Assembly: GCA_944389025.1 (NCBI GenBank)
Contig: CALXKU010000011.1
Coordinates: forward strand, 20,596 to 84,595
DNA from: an uncultured Spirochaetaceae bacterium
GTDB lineage: Bacteria > Spirochaetota > Spirochaetia > Sphaerochaetales > Sphaerochaetaceae
Direction: 5' to 3'
Length of the DNA: 64,000 nucleotides
Both the position numbers and the translations under genes were made by a program. Positions 51,630 to 60,194 of this stretch are shown piece by piece. Each line of letters begins with the position of its first letter. Positions within the stretch are counted from its first letter, which is position 1. The notes below the pieces were generated by a model. It saw only the letters and a program-made list of their open reading frames with translations. It did no database searches and had not been told where the DNA came from.

Positions 51630-52891
51630 CAGATCTTCTCCAGTGCCTGGTCTATATCGGCAATGATATCATCTATGTTTTCGATTCCTGTTGAGAAGCG
51701 GATGAATTCCGGCTTGACCCCAGCCTTGATAAGCTGCTCATCTGTAAGCTGGCGATGGGTAGTGGATGCTGGATGAAGGACGCAGGTCCTGAGGTCCGCG
51801 ACATGTACGCAGATTTTCGCAAGGCGGAGACTGTCCATGAAAACTGTCGCCCCTTTCTTCCCGTTCACAGTTCCAAAGCTTACGACTCCGCTTGAGTAGC
51901 CGTTATCAAGGTACTTAAGTGCGAGAGCGTGGTATTTGTCGCTCTCAAGTCCAGGGTAGCTTACCCATGCGACTTTCGGGTGATTCTTAAGATGCTCTGC
52001 TACACGAAGTGCGTTCTGGCTGTGCCTCTCCATTCTCAGGTGAAGAGTCTCAAGACCATTGTTCAGTAGGAATGCAGAGAAGGGGGAAGGTGTGGAGCCA
52101 AGGTCCCTCATCAGCTGAACCCTTGCTTTTGTAATATAAGCTGCAGCTCCAAACTGCTTTGTGTACACAACTCCATGATAGCTGTCATCGGGCTCTGTAA
52201 GACATGGGTAGTCCTTCCAGTCGAATCTTCCCGAATCGACGATCATTCCTCCAACTACCTCCGCATGCCCGTCCATATATTTGCTTGTTGAGTGTACCAC
52301 GATATCAGCACCGAATTCGAAAGGACGGCAGAGAATCGGGGTTGCGAATGTGTTATCAACGATGAGTGGTATCCCGTTCCTATGAGCCAGTGATGAATAG
52401 CGCTCGATGTCGAGAACCTCAAGGCTAGGATTGGATATCGTCTCAGCAAAAAGAAGCCTGGTCTTATCATCGATATGTCTTTCAATCTCCTCATCACTCA
52501 TGGTGTAATCTATGAAGCGCGCCTCTATGCCAAGCTTCTTCAGTGTGACAGCGAAGAGGTTGGTTGTACCCCCGTAAAGATTTGAAAAACAGAGGAAATT
52601 CTCCCCGCTTGCCGTGATATTCATGATCGATATAAGCGATGCAGCCTGGCCGGATGATGTCATCATCGCTCCGACTCCTCCCTCAAGTGCGGCGACTTTC
52701 TTCTCGACGCATTCGACTGTGGGGTTGCTGATTCTTGAATACATGTGACCTTCTTTGCTCAGATCGAAGAGCTTCGCAAGCTCCTCGCTGCTATCATAGG
52801 AGTAGGTCGTTGACTGATAAATCGGAAGAACTCTAGGCTCTCCGTTCTTGCTCTCATATCCTGCCTGTACGCAGATTGTTTCCTTTTTCAT
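51629..52891 (-). CDS. metY: O-acetylhomoserine sulfhydrylase (MetY), PLP enzyme
   Basis: 420 residues of the Cys/Met metabolism PLP family. PLP-binding Lys in [17 protein letters not shown] near residue 204, [22 protein letters not shown] near 52, and C-terminal [17 protein letters not shown], the long-form OAHS sulfhydrylase ending. It makes homocysteine from O-acetylhomoserine and sulfide. First gene of metY-metA-mutT. TATCTT lies six bases before the ATG and no ribosome binding site fits. Confidence 0.93.
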   Translation of the reverse strand: MKKETICVQAGYESKNGEPRVLPIYQSTTYSYDSSEELAKLFDLSKEGHMYSRISNPTVECVEKKVAALEGGVGAMMTSSGQAASLISIMNITASGENFLCFSNLYGGTTNLFAVTLKKLGIEARFIDYTMSDEEIERHIDDKTRLLFAETISNPSLEVLDIERYSSLAHRNGIPLIVDNTFATPILCRPFEFGADIVVHSTSKYMDGHAEVVGGMIVDSGRFDWKDYPCLTEPDDSYHGVVYTKQFGAAAYITKARVQLMRDLGSTPSPFSAFLLNNGLETLHLRMERHSQNALRVAEHLKNHPKVAWVSYPGLESDKYHALALKYLDNGYSSGVVSFGTVNGKKGATVFMDSLRLAKICVHVADLRTCVLHPASTTHRQLTDEQLIKAGVKPEFIRFSTGIENIDDIIADIDQALEKI

Positions 52892-52897
52892 GGAGCA

Positions 52898-52903
52898 AAG
52901 ATA
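52898..52903 (-). promoter_or_regulatory. -10 box of metY, leaderless layout
   Basis: TATCTT on the minus strand, six bases (TGCTCC) before the ATG at 52891. The -35 is weak. No SAM riboswitch or S-box-like leader fits in this short space. Confidence 0.45.
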
Positions 52904-52975
52904 GCATTTTTTATATTAAATATTTAAGAGGTTTTTAAAAATTTCTGTATACTGTCTATATATAAGAGGCCGAGC

Positions 52976-53860
52976 ATGTTGAAAGGAATTGATCTTGTAG
53001 CGGATGAGAGGAATGTAGAAGAGGCTATGAGCCTTCTTGAGCACGTCACGTCTTTTAAGTCATATCTTATGAGCAATGAGGATATCAAATGCATCTTCAA
53101 AATAGGGGATGTGGATTATACCGTCGATTTTAATATCGATGATGATGAGCAGATTGTCTCATCTTCCTGTAGCTGCGGTAATTCCAAATGTCCGCACAAG
53201 GCTCTCTCATACATGCTTTACAATTATTCCAACCACCATAATTCGGCAAATGATGAGACAGAAGAGCTTGAAAGCCAGCTTGGTGAGTATGAGAAGGAAG
53301 ACCTTGTTGAGATGATTCTCGATTTATATGAGGATGGCAAGCTCAGCTATGATGACATCTTGGACGAGATGGATTTCATTAATAGTGAATATGACGATGA
53401 AAGCTCATATGAGGCGACGCTTAAAGACATGAGGTCCACCCTCAGTTCAATCTGCAGTTTCAGAAATTTCAAGAAAGGGGAGAGGAATACCGATTCCTAC
53501 ATTGTCCTCATGGATAGCATAATCCCTTCAATCGTATCTCTCAGGGGAAATGCAGAAGAGGATGGAGATGAGAGCGTCATGAAAATGGCAAGCATGGCTC
53601 TAAAAAAGATAGTAGCGTACATAGGTGAAAATACAGAAGGGGAGGAGGAATTCATACAAGCCAACCTTATAAGCTCACTTTTATACATCCTCTCCAATGA
53701 TGAGAAATGTTTGAAAGTTGTTGAAGCTGCCCTTAAGGGTGCGTTCAATTCATCAGAGTACCTCATACGGCATAAGAAAGAGATGCTTGAGCTTGAAATC
53801 TGGAGGGCGAAGGGCTCACCCCTTCATAAGAAGCTTAAAAACATTCTGAAAGAAATATGA
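52976..53860 (+). CDS. SWIM zinc-finger protein of unknown function
   Basis: 294 residues. A SWIM motif SCSCGNSKCPHKALSYMLY (CxCx4CxH) lies at about 62-80 after a beta-rich region. The rest is helical and acidic, with possible HEAT-like helices at the C-terminus. SWIM domains bind DNA or proteins in several bacterial families, but no partner helicase (SNF2/RapA-like) is next to it here. AGAGG precedes the ATG. Divergent from metY. Confidence 0.75.
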   Translation: MLKGIDLVADERNVEEAMSLLEHVTSFKSYLMSNEDIKCIFKIGDVDYTVDFNIDDDEQIVSSSCSCGNSKCPHKALSYMLYNYSNHHNSANDETEELESQLGEYEKEDLVEMILDLYEDGKLSYDDILDEMDFINSEYDDESSYEATLKDMRSTLSSICSFRNFKKGERNTDSYIVLMDSIIPSIVSLRGNAEEDGDESVMKMASMALKKIVAYIGENTEGEEEFIQANLISSLLYILSNDEKCLKVVEAALKGAFNSSEYLIRHKKEMLELEIWRAKGSPLHKKLKNILKEI

Positions 53861-53867
53861 AATAAAA

Positions 53868-53887
53868 CGGCTCCGTTTCTGGAGCCG
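53868..53887 (-). terminator. Intrinsic terminator of argG
   Basis: CGGCTCC (53868-53874) and GGAGCCG (53881-53887) form a perfect 7-bp stem; on the minus strand TTTTATTTC follows. On the plus strand A residues follow instead, so it mainly serves argG. Confidence 0.75.
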
Positions 53888-53893
53888 AAAAAA

Positions 53894-55117
53894 TCAGTTG
53901 GTGTGTTTTCTCTGACTGTCTGCAATCAGCCTTATCGCATTTATGTTTATAAATCCCTTGCAATCGACGGGATGGTAGCCACCAGCTTTGTCCATGCTGC
54001 CAAGGTCCTCGTTGTACAGGCTTGTGGGGCTTGTGATTCCCGCGTTTATCACATTTCCCTTGTAAAGGGCAACGGTCGCCTTTCCTGTCACATCCTTCTG
54101 ACTCTCCTTGAAAAGTGCTGTAAGCATGTTGAACTCTGGAGAGCCCCAGTAACCGTTGTAAATCAGTTCTGCGTATTTAGGTGAGAGCATATCACGCAGG
54201 TGCATCGCCTCCTTATCCATGCAGAGTCCCTCGAGGTTGTGGTGCGCTTTCCATAGGATTTCGCATCCCGGAGTCTCGTATACTCCTCTGCTCTTGATTC
54301 CGATGAACCTGTTTTCGACCATATCAACCCTTCCGATCGCGTTATCGTGCCCCATCTTGTTGAGATAGAGAATCATCTCCAATGGATCGCTGACGCATTT
54401 ACCATCATTCTCGTTTACGATTGAAACAGGAACGCCATCCTTGAACTCGATTGTGAGCAGAGTTTCTGTCTCCGGTGCCTCATGAGGACTTACAGTCAAG
54501 GAGAAAACATCCTCAGGACATCTTTTCGCCGGATCTTCAAGCATTCCAGCCTCATGTGATATGTGTATCAGGTTCTCATCCTCGCTATATGGCTTTTTCA
54601 GGCTTGCCTTGACAGGTATTCCATATTTTTCAGCATATGCAATCATGTCCGATCTTCCTTCAAACTGGCTGAGCCACTCCTCATCCTTCCATGGACTGAT
54701 GATTTTAACATCGCTCATGTTCATGTAGTAGCCGAATTCAAATCTGACCTGATCATTTCCCTTTCCTGTAGCACCATGGGCAACATACTTGGTTCCCTCT
54801 TTCTTAGCAATCTCGATATGCCTTTTTGCAATGATAGGCCTTGCTAGCGAGGTGCCTAACATGTATGTTCCCTCATATATGCAGTTGCTCTTGAGGGCAG
54901 GGAAGATGTAATCGGTGACAAGAGGCTTCTTTAAATCCTCTATATATACTTTGCTTGCTCCCGTCGCATATGCCTTTTCCTCTATCGCCTTGAAATCCTC
55001 GTTCTGCCCGACATCGGCAACATACGCAATAACGTCAAAACCTTTGTTTGATAACCATTTGAGAATAACCGATGTGTCCAAACCGCCAGAGTATGCGAGA
55101 ATTACTTTTTCTTTCAT
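53894..55117 (-). CDS. argG: Argininosuccinate synthase
   Basis: 407 residues. ATP-binding [15 protein letters not shown] at the N-terminus, then [17 protein letters not shown], and [28 protein letters not shown] near 270. It joins citrulline and aspartate in arginine synthesis. The ATG at 55117 has AAGGAG upstream; an earlier in-frame ATG at 55192 lies in AT-rich leader. No argH, argF or argR is in the window. Upstream are ARG-box-like sites and a structured RNA candidate. Confidence 0.95.
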   Translation of the reverse strand: MKEKVILAYSGGLDTSVILKWLSNKGFDVIAYVADVGQNEDFKAIEEKAYATGASKVYIEDLKKPLVTDYIFPALKSNCIYEGTYMLGTSLARPIIAKRHIEIAKKEGTKYVAHGATGKGNDQVRFEFGYYMNMSDVKIISPWKDEEWLSQFEGRSDMIAYAEKYGIPVKASLKKPYSEDENLIHISHEAGMLEDPAKRCPEDVFSLTVSPHEAPETETLLTIEFKDGVPVSIVNENDGKCVSDPLEMILYLNKMGHDNAIGRVDMVENRFIGIKSRGVYETPGCEILWKAHHNLEGLCMDKEAMHLRDMLSPKYAELIYNGYWGSPEFNMLTALFKESQKDVTGKATVALYKGNVINAGITSPTSLYNEDLGSMDKAGGYHPVDCKGFININAIRLIADSQRKHTN

Positions 55118-55144
55118 ATTCTTTCTCCTTTGTATGGACAATTT

Positions 55145-55191
55145 TGCATATTTATTTACAAAAATCAAGGTGATTTTCGTATAAATATTCA
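55145..55191. promoter_or_regulatory. Two ARG-box-like sites upstream of argG
   Basis: TGCATATTTATTTA (55145-55158) and CGTATAAATATTCA (55178-55191) each match 12 of 14 positions of the ArgR half-site palindrome TGAATWWWWATTCA. Centres are 33 bases apart, about three helical turns. In such AT-rich DNA chance matches are easy, so this is tentative. Confidence 0.35.
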
Positions 55192-55230
55192 AAAATGGTT
55201 AAATTTTTGTATTTTTAAAGAAAAATATGC

Positions 55231-55369
55231 AAAAAAAACTCCCAGCCGGTCAGGACTGGGATTTCGCTTAAGGCAATACATCCATTGCGATTTGCGCCCC
55301 GGACCTCTCCGGAACGACTACGGCAGTCCCTCTTCTCTAGGCAACCAGGGTTTTCCCTTTTAAGCCGCT
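55231..55369 (-). ncRNA. Structured RNA candidate upstream of argG, family unknown
   Basis: A GC-richer island of about 140 bases in surroundings that are very AT-rich. On the minus strand it folds into CCGGA/TCCGG (55312-55299, GAGG loop), GCAAT/ATTGC (55288-55273) and a final CCCAG/CTGGG stem (55260-55241) followed by AGTTTTTTTT, an intrinsic terminator. A promoter fits upstream (TTACAA 55403-55398, 16 bases, TATTAA 55381-55376). No ORF. It does not match the conserved cores of 6S, SRP, tmRNA, RNase P, T-box or the common riboswitches that I can recall. It could be a free small RNA or an attenuator for argG. Confidence 0.55.
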
Positions 55370-55403
55370 AAGTAATTAATAACATTAATTTTTGAACTTG
55401 TAA

Positions 55404-55722
55404 ATATAATTTTTGTAAAAAATATAAGAATTTTTATATAAGAATTGTTTTTGTAACTTCTTTTAAATCAATGTGTTATTGCATTGAAAATTATAAATGG
55501 GTCATGTTTTTAATTTTATTTGAATTAATATTATTCTGATATTATAAATTAATATAATTATATTGTATTAAAAATATGTGTAATAATATAAAAATAAATT
55601 ATATTAAATAGTATTGAGATAAAAATTACAATTTTTTATATGAACTGATATTAGTATGATTTAAAAATAATAATATTTTTTTTGTTTAAAGCCCTATTTT
55701 CAAATTCAGAATTTGCAGAATA
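55404..55722. other. Very AT-rich non-coding stretch
   Basis: About 320 bases made nearly entirely of A and T, without an ORF of note. Nothing specific is seen. It separates the RNA candidate from the next gene and may be intrinsically bent or easily melted DNA. No DnaA-box cluster was noticed. Confidence 0.5.
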
Positions 55723-55751
55723 TTGAAAGTATGAAACTTTTAAGCTAAATT
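55723..55751 (+). promoter_or_regulatory. Promoter of membrane protein gene 55759, leaderless layout
   Basis: TTGAAA (55723-55728), 17-base spacer, TAAATT (55746-55751), seven bases to the ATG at 55759; no ribosome binding site. Confidence 0.55.
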
Positions 55752-55758
55752 CTCCAAT

Positions 55759-56532
55759 ATGAAAGGATTTTTTATAAAAAAGGCTTTTTTCGATGGATGG
55801 GACAATCTCATAGCAATGGTTGTTTTCAACCTTGCATATGTCGCTCTTTTCCTCTTATCTCTTTTCGCACTGACACTGAGTGCTGACATGTCACTTTTTT
55901 CATATGTGCTTCTGCTTGTCATACTGCTTGTTGGAAACGTTTTGATGGGAGGCGTTTCATCCGCTACGTATGAGTGGTCGAACTACCACAGTTCTACATT
56001 TTCAGCTTTCAAAGAGGGGATTGGAAGGAACATAAAACACAGCCTTTTCTATTTTCTACTTCAGCTCTTTCAGCTCCTTCTCGTGTTTTTCGTTCTGCCT
56101 TTCTACTTCGGTAACAGCGGATCATTTTTCATGATCATATCCGTGATCCTTTTCTGGGTGGAGATAATCCTGCTGCTCGCTCTTCCTTTCTATTTTCCCC
56201 TCATGCAGAGACTTCCGGGAGACAGGCCTCTTAAGACTTTTAAGAAGTGCTTCATAATTCTTTTGGATAATTTCGGATTCTCTGTTTTCTTCGGTATATA
56301 TAATCTTATCTGCACTCTGCTGACAGTTTTCACATTCGGCCTCATTCCTGGAATTGCGGGCCTTCAGCTGGCTAAGCAGGATGCTATCAAACTTCTTATG
56401 TTCAAGTATGACTATCTTGAGGAGAATGCGGATGCGGATAGGCGTCATATACCATGGGACGACCTGTTATACGAGGAGAGGGAGAAGCTTGGACCAAGAA
56501 CGATTAAAAACATGATATTCCCATGGAAGTAG
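55759..56532 (+). CDS. Hypothetical integral membrane protein (DUF624-like layout)
   Basis: 257 residues with five to six hydrophobic helices (about 20-45, 48-68, 98-120, 123-150, 175-205). The short FFDGWDNLIAMVVFNL start, the GVSSATYEW loop and a cytoplasmic C-terminus with PWDDLLYEEREKLGPRTIKNMIFPWK resemble small YesL/DUF624-type proteins, but the match is weak. Function unknown. It probably forms a unit with the CYTH, parvulin and rnhA genes, all closely spaced. Confidence 0.65.
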   Translation: MKGFFIKKAFFDGWDNLIAMVVFNLAYVALFLLSLFALTLSADMSLFSYVLLLVILLVGNVLMGGVSSATYEWSNYHSSTFSAFKEGIGRNIKHSLFYFLLQLFQLLLVFFVLPFYFGNSGSFFMIISVILFWVEIILLLALPFYFPLMQRLPGDRPLKTFKKCFIILLDNFGFSVFFGIYNLICTLLTVFTFGLIPGIAGLQLAKQDAIKLLMFKYDYLEENADADRRHIPWDDLLYEEREKLGPRTIKNMIFPWK

Positions 56533-56536
56533 AGTT

Positions 56537-57085
56537 ATGAAGGAAATCGAAATCAAAGCGCACGCCTCAATGGAACTGAAAGGGGATATCGACGCTCTTA
56601 CTGGAACATCCGGCTCTCCGGTTGATAAGGATGACCTCTATTTCAGGAGACCAGGAGAAGAAATTCAGGCTCTGAGAATCAGGGTGAATAACGGTAAGCT
56701 AGAATTCACAGCGAAACGTCAGAGCTATGGAGAACTCAGTGAGGATAACCTCGAGTTCGAAGTATCTCTTTCAGTCTCAGAGCGCGATAATGCGATAGGT
56801 TTTTTCAAATGCCTTGGGTTCGAGGAGTACTTCAGAAAACACAAAAGAGGCTATTCCTGGGTTCATGATGGTATTCATATTGAGCTTCTTGAAGTGAACG
56901 ATCTCGGCTCTTTTCTTGAGATGGAGGCTCTTCTTCCATTTTCTGCAGGCGAGGTGGAGGTCGGAGAAGCTCAGAGAAAACTTTATGATCTGATTGACCG
57001 TTTCTCTTTAAGAGGGAATATTGAACGTACAAGTTACAGGGAGATGATTTTAAATGGAATTCAGAGCAAGTCACATACTTGTTAG
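56537..57085 (+). CDS. CYTH-domain protein (class IV adenylate cyclase/ThTPase-like)
   Basis: 182 residues. EIEIKAH at the N-terminus is the CYTH ExExK motif. Later strands supply the expected charged tunnel residues (LRIRVNNGKLEFTAKRQ, LEFEVSL, WVHDGIHIELLEVNDLGSFLEME). CYTH enzymes act on triphosphates (thiamine triphosphate, tripolyphosphate, ATP to cAMP). The substrate is unknown. GTTATGAAGG is a poor start context, but spacing to the previous stop is only four bases. It overlaps the parvulin by 32 bases. Confidence 0.83.
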   Translation: MKEIEIKAHASMELKGDIDALTGTSGSPVDKDDLYFRRPGEEIQALRIRVNNGKLEFTAKRQSYGELSEDNLEFEVSLSVSERDNAIGFFKCLGFEEYFRKHKRGYSWVHDGIHIELLEVNDLGSFLEMEALLPFSAGEVEVGEAQRKLYDLIDRFSLRGNIERTSYREMILNGIQSKSHTC

Positions 57086-57332
57086 CGATAAGACTTTAGC
57101 TGATAGCCTATATGAGAGGCTTAAAAAAGGTGAGTCATTCCAGTCTCTTGCAAGAACCTATTCTAAATGCCCCTCGAAGAGCAAGGGGGGAGACCTTGGC
57201 TGGTTCAAGGAAGGTGCGATGGTGCGAGAGTTCGAGAACCAGGTAAGGCGTATGAGCACGGGTAGCATATCCCGTCCGGTTAGGACGCAGTTCGGCTACC
57301 ACATAATTAAGAAAACAGGAGTAAGGGATTGA
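57054..57332 (+). CDS. Parvulin-type peptidyl-prolyl isomerase
   Basis: 92 residues, a free-standing rotamase domain. RASHILVSDK, FQSLARTYSKCPSKSKGGDLGWF and VRTQFGYHIIKKTG match PpiC-type parvulins. No signal peptide, so it is cytoplasmic. It catalyses cis-trans isomerisation of Xaa-Pro bonds. The ATG lies within the CYTH gene (32-base overlap) after AGGGAG. Confidence 0.88.
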   Translation: MEFRASHILVSDKTLADSLYERLKKGESFQSLARTYSKCPSKSKGGDLGWFKEGAMVREFENQVRRMSTGSISRPVRTQFGYHIIKKTGVRD

Positions 57333-57769
57333 TGTACACGATTTATACGGATGGCGGATGCTCGGGAAATCCGGGACCTGGAGGCTGGGGCTTCGTGCTT
57401 CTTAAAGATTCTGTTCTTATAGTAGAGAAGAGCGGAGGGGAAAAGCTTACAACGAATAACAAGATGGAGCTTACAGCCGTTATAGAGGCCCTTACTTTTC
57501 TTAAGGAGAACGGCATAGCCGAGGCTGAGGTTTATACCGACAGCCAGTATGTCAAGAACGGAATTACCAGCTGGATACACTCCTGGAAGCGAAACGGATG
57601 GAGAACGGCTGGCAAAGGTGAGGTTAAGAACCGTGAGTACTGGGTCGTTCTTGACAGCCTTAACAGCCAGCTTGGCATCAGCTGGAACTGGGTGAAGGGG
57701 CATGCCGGGATAATGTGGAACGAGAGGGTGGACGAACTTACTCAGATTGAGATAGCAAAGTTCCGTTAA
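57332..57769 (+). CDS. rnhA: Ribonuclease HI
   Basis: 145 residues. The four catalytic acids are at D7 (YTDGGCSGNPGPGG), E46 (NNKMELTAV), D70 (VYTDSQYV) and D134 (ERVDELT), with His124 in VKGHAG, matching the E. coli enzyme. It removes RNA from RNA-DNA hybrids. The ATG overlaps the parvulin stop by one base. The 3' end overlaps the opposing TPR gene by 32 bases. Confidence 0.95.
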   Translation: MYTIYTDGGCSGNPGPGGWGFVLLKDSVLIVEKSGGEKLTTNNKMELTAVIEALTFLKENGIAEAEVYTDSQYVKNGITSWIHSWKRNGWRTAGKGEVKNREYWVVLDSLNSQLGISWNWVKGHAGIMWNERVDELTQIEIAKFR

Positions 57770-58388
57770 GACTTTGCAGCACGCTTTCTCCGTAAGTGTC
57801 AGAGTTGTACAGCACCGCTTTGACGTATTCTGAGAGCGGAAGCTCATACTTTAGAAGATCTTCTTTTTCTATGTTCACTATTGCCCTAGTCTCAAAGAAT
57901 GGATGGCGTAGGGATAGGGCATTTATCGCTCTTTGATTCTCAGGATAATACCTTATCGTCTCCAGTGCGAACTCGTATGCCATATCCTCGTCCTTTTTAT
58001 CAAGAATCTTCTGTATTCTGTTCCTAATATCCTCATCGGCGTACATGAAAGGAAGAATGGAATAGAGGGTTTCAAGTTCCTTCTCCTCATCGCCAGTTTT
58101 CTCATATAAATATAAGAGGGCGGAGTAGAGCCTGAAAGAATCTGGAAAGAGGGCAATCGCTTCTATCAGGGTTTTCTCGGCATCTGGCCATCTCTGCTCA
58201 TAAAGATAGAGGTAGGCGAGATTGTAGTATGCTCTGATATCCTCAGCACCGGATTTAAGCGCATCCTCATAGATCTCGATTCTCTCATTTATGTCCGAGC
58301 TGCTTTCTGCCCTGATGAGAAAATCCGGCCTGCTGCTGCATGATATCAGAGTTGCGATAATCAGGCTAACCAAGAACAGTCTTTTCAA
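57738..58388 (-). CDS. TPR-containing lipoprotein
   Basis: 216 residues. Signal peptide MKRLFLVSLIIATLISC with lipobox LISC (Cys17). Two to three tetratricopeptide repeats follow (AYYNLAYLYLYEQRWPDAE; LYSALLYLYEKTGDEEKE). It is probably membrane-anchored and mediates protein contacts. The start is TTG at 58388 after AGGTGAG; it overlaps the end of the uracil phosphoribosyltransferase gene by 23 bases. Partner unknown. Confidence 0.8.
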   Translation of the reverse strand: MKRLFLVSLIIATLISCSSRPDFLIRAESSSDINERIEIYEDALKSGAEDIRAYYNLAYLYLYEQRWPDAEKTLIEAIALFPDSFRLYSALLYLYEKTGDEEKELETLYSILPFMYADEDIRNRIQKILDKKDEDMAYEFALETIRYYPENQRAINALSLRHPFFETRAIVNIEKEDLLKYELPLSEYVKAVLYNSDTYGESVLQSLNGTLLSQSE

Positions 58389-59421
58389 TTTCTCTCACCT
58401 GGTTGCGGTAAAGGTTGACAATCTGTGTCCCGTAGTCCGCGATAAGCTGAATGATGTTTCTCGGATGCCTCGGATCATCCAGGCCGTTGAGCCTGTCTCC
58501 CGCATCCCCAAGACCTGGAAGTATGTATGCCCGATCATTGAGCATCGGATCCATCCAGAGCGTGAAGACCTCCGCCTCCTCTATTGCCCTGGTAATTCTA
58601 AGAGAGCCCTTAAGGGCTGCAATGACGTTTATGAATTTTATTGACTTCGGTCTTATCCCCTGATCCTTGAGGTATTTGACGATAGTTACAAGAGAGCCTC
58701 CTGTCGCATTCATCGGATCTGCAAATATTAGATCCCTGCCGTCAAGGGAATCTAAATCGAAATAACTCTTATCAAAGTCAAGGACATAGGCCATATCATT
58801 CTCGTGCTTTCTATCATCCCTCTTAATTCTGAACAGAGCGAAAGGTGTGATGTAAGATGAAGAGGAGTAATCTTCTATCTCCTTGCTGATGATCATCGAC
58901 GGAAGAAGTGCTCCGCGGAGCATGACGCACATGACGGAGTTCTCTATTGCATGATCGATGTCAGGAATCCGGTGAACCGCAAAGTTCTGTATCGGAAGAC
59001 TTACAGGAGTCTCTTCGATCAGGCTCCTCTTTTTCATGATGCATGGATCGAGGAACGCATGGGAGAACATCAGCTCATATGCCCTCTGTACGTAATATAT
59101 GAATTCCTCATGCCCTGTCTCCGGACATCTGAGTTTTGCAACCAGCCTCGAGCACTCGGCATGCATCTCTTTAGGAGTTTCAAATGAGTATACATGAATA
59201 CGGCTGTTCTCTTTTGTGATGGTCTCAAGTGCGTCTCCGACACGTTTTGCACTCAGGCTCAGAGCTTCAAGAGCTTTACCGTTTCCCGGTTCCTTTTCTA
59301 GAATCGCACATTCCTTAAGGGACTCTGAATAGAGATTTTCAATCATAGCAAGATCTGATTTGTCCTTCTCTGTCAGAAATCCGTCAAGGTCGCATGCATG
59401 TAGTGTGATCTGATTGCTCAT
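58366..59421 (-). CDS. upp: Uracil phosphoribosyltransferase with long N-terminal extension
   Basis: 351 residues, whereas typical Upp has about 209. The C-terminal two thirds carry the PRPP loop DLIFADPMNATGGSLV, VIAALKGSLRITRAI and the uracil-binding YILPGLGDAGDRLNGL. The first 140 residues (HACDLDGFLTEKDKSDLAMIE...) are an uncharacterised helical domain. It converts uracil and PRPP to UMP. The ATG at 59421 was chosen over one 17 codons upstream because AAAGGAAAA precedes it. Divergent from adk. Confidence 0.87.
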   Translation of the reverse strand: MSNQITLHACDLDGFLTEKDKSDLAMIENLYSESLKECAILEKEPGNGKALEALSLSAKRVGDALETITKENSRIHVYSFETPKEMHAECSRLVAKLRCPETGHEEFIYYVQRAYELMFSHAFLDPCIMKKRSLIEETPVSLPIQNFAVHRIPDIDHAIENSVMCVMLRGALLPSMIISKEIEDYSSSSYITPFALFRIKRDDRKHENDMAYVLDFDKSYFDLDSLDGRDLIFADPMNATGGSLVTIVKYLKDQGIRPKSIKFINVIAALKGSLRITRAIEEAEVFTLWMDPMLNDRAYILPGLGDAGDRLNGLDDPRHPRNIIQLIADYGTQIVNLYRNQVREIEKTVLG

Positions 59422-59519
59422 AATTACATTTTCCTTTCTCCGCATTATATGGCATAGCCTTGTTTCTAACAACCGTTAGTGCTATCCTCGAGCTATAGAA
59501 TTTATTTCAAGGAGTTGTT

Positions 59520-60146
59520 ATGAATCTTATTTTCTTAGGCCCTCCGGGAGCTGGTAAGGGTACGATCGCATCAATCGTGAAGGAGGCATTCTCCGTACCT
59601 CATATCTCCACAGGAGATCTTTTCAGAGCGAACATAAAGAACGAGACCGAGCTTGGAAAGCAGGTTAAGGAGATTCTTGCAAGCGGCAATCTCGTACCGG
59701 ATGAAATAACGATCAAGATGGTTGAGAACAGGCTGAAGGAAGATGACGCGAAGAGCGGATATATTCTTGATGGTTTCCCGCGCACCGTAGCACAGGCTGA
59801 TGCTCTTAAGGGTATGAGCAATGTCGATTATGTTATCAACTTTGTTCTTGACAGGGAAACGATCCTCAAGCGCCTTTCCGGACGCAGGGTATGTAAGAGC
59901 ACAGGAAGGACATACCACATCCTGTACAACCCGCCTAAGGTCGAGGGAATCGATGATGAGACAGGAGAGCCTTTGATTCAGAGAGATGATGACAAGGAGG
60001 AGGCAATTCTTAACCGCCTTGAGGTTTATGAGAAGTCAACAGCACCTCTGATTGACTACTACAGGGCTGAGAATCTTCTTATAGATCTGGATGCATCAAA
60101 GAGTCCTGAAGAGATTTTTGAAGATCTGAAAAAGATTGTAAAATAA
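59520..60146 (+). CDS. adk: Adenylate kinase
   Basis: 208 residues. P-loop GPPGAGKGT at residue 7, NMP-binding STGDLFRANI, DGFPRTVAQADAL, and the LID segment GRRVCKSTGRTYHILYNPPKVEG, which lacks the four-Cys zinc site. It interconverts ATP, ADP and AMP. AAGGAG precedes the ATG. A hairpin terminator follows. Confidence 0.96.
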   Translation: MNLIFLGPPGAGKGTIASIVKEAFSVPHISTGDLFRANIKNETELGKQVKEILASGNLVPDEITIKMVENRLKEDDAKSGYILDGFPRTVAQADALKGMSNVDYVINFVLDRETILKRLSGRRVCKSTGRTYHILYNPPKVEGIDDETGEPLIQRDDDKEEAILNRLEVYEKSTAPLIDYYRAENLLIDLDASKSPEEIFEDLKKIVK

Positions 60147-60153
60147 AAGATGG

Positions 60154-60178
60154 TGGCCACCTTGTGTGGCCATATTTT
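60154..60178 (+). terminator. Intrinsic terminator of adk
   Basis: TGGCCA at about 60155-60160 pairs with TGGCCA at about 60167-60172, then ATATTTTAT. Moderate strength; the next gene begins 49 bases after the adk stop. Confidence 0.55.
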
Positions 60179-60194
60179 ATGGAAGGTAATGCTG

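Noticed and set aside
55231..55369. Assignment of the RNA candidate as SRP RNA or 6S RNA
   Set aside because: The conserved SRP GGAAGCAGC-type loop and a single long 6S-like rod with central bubble are not seen on either strand.
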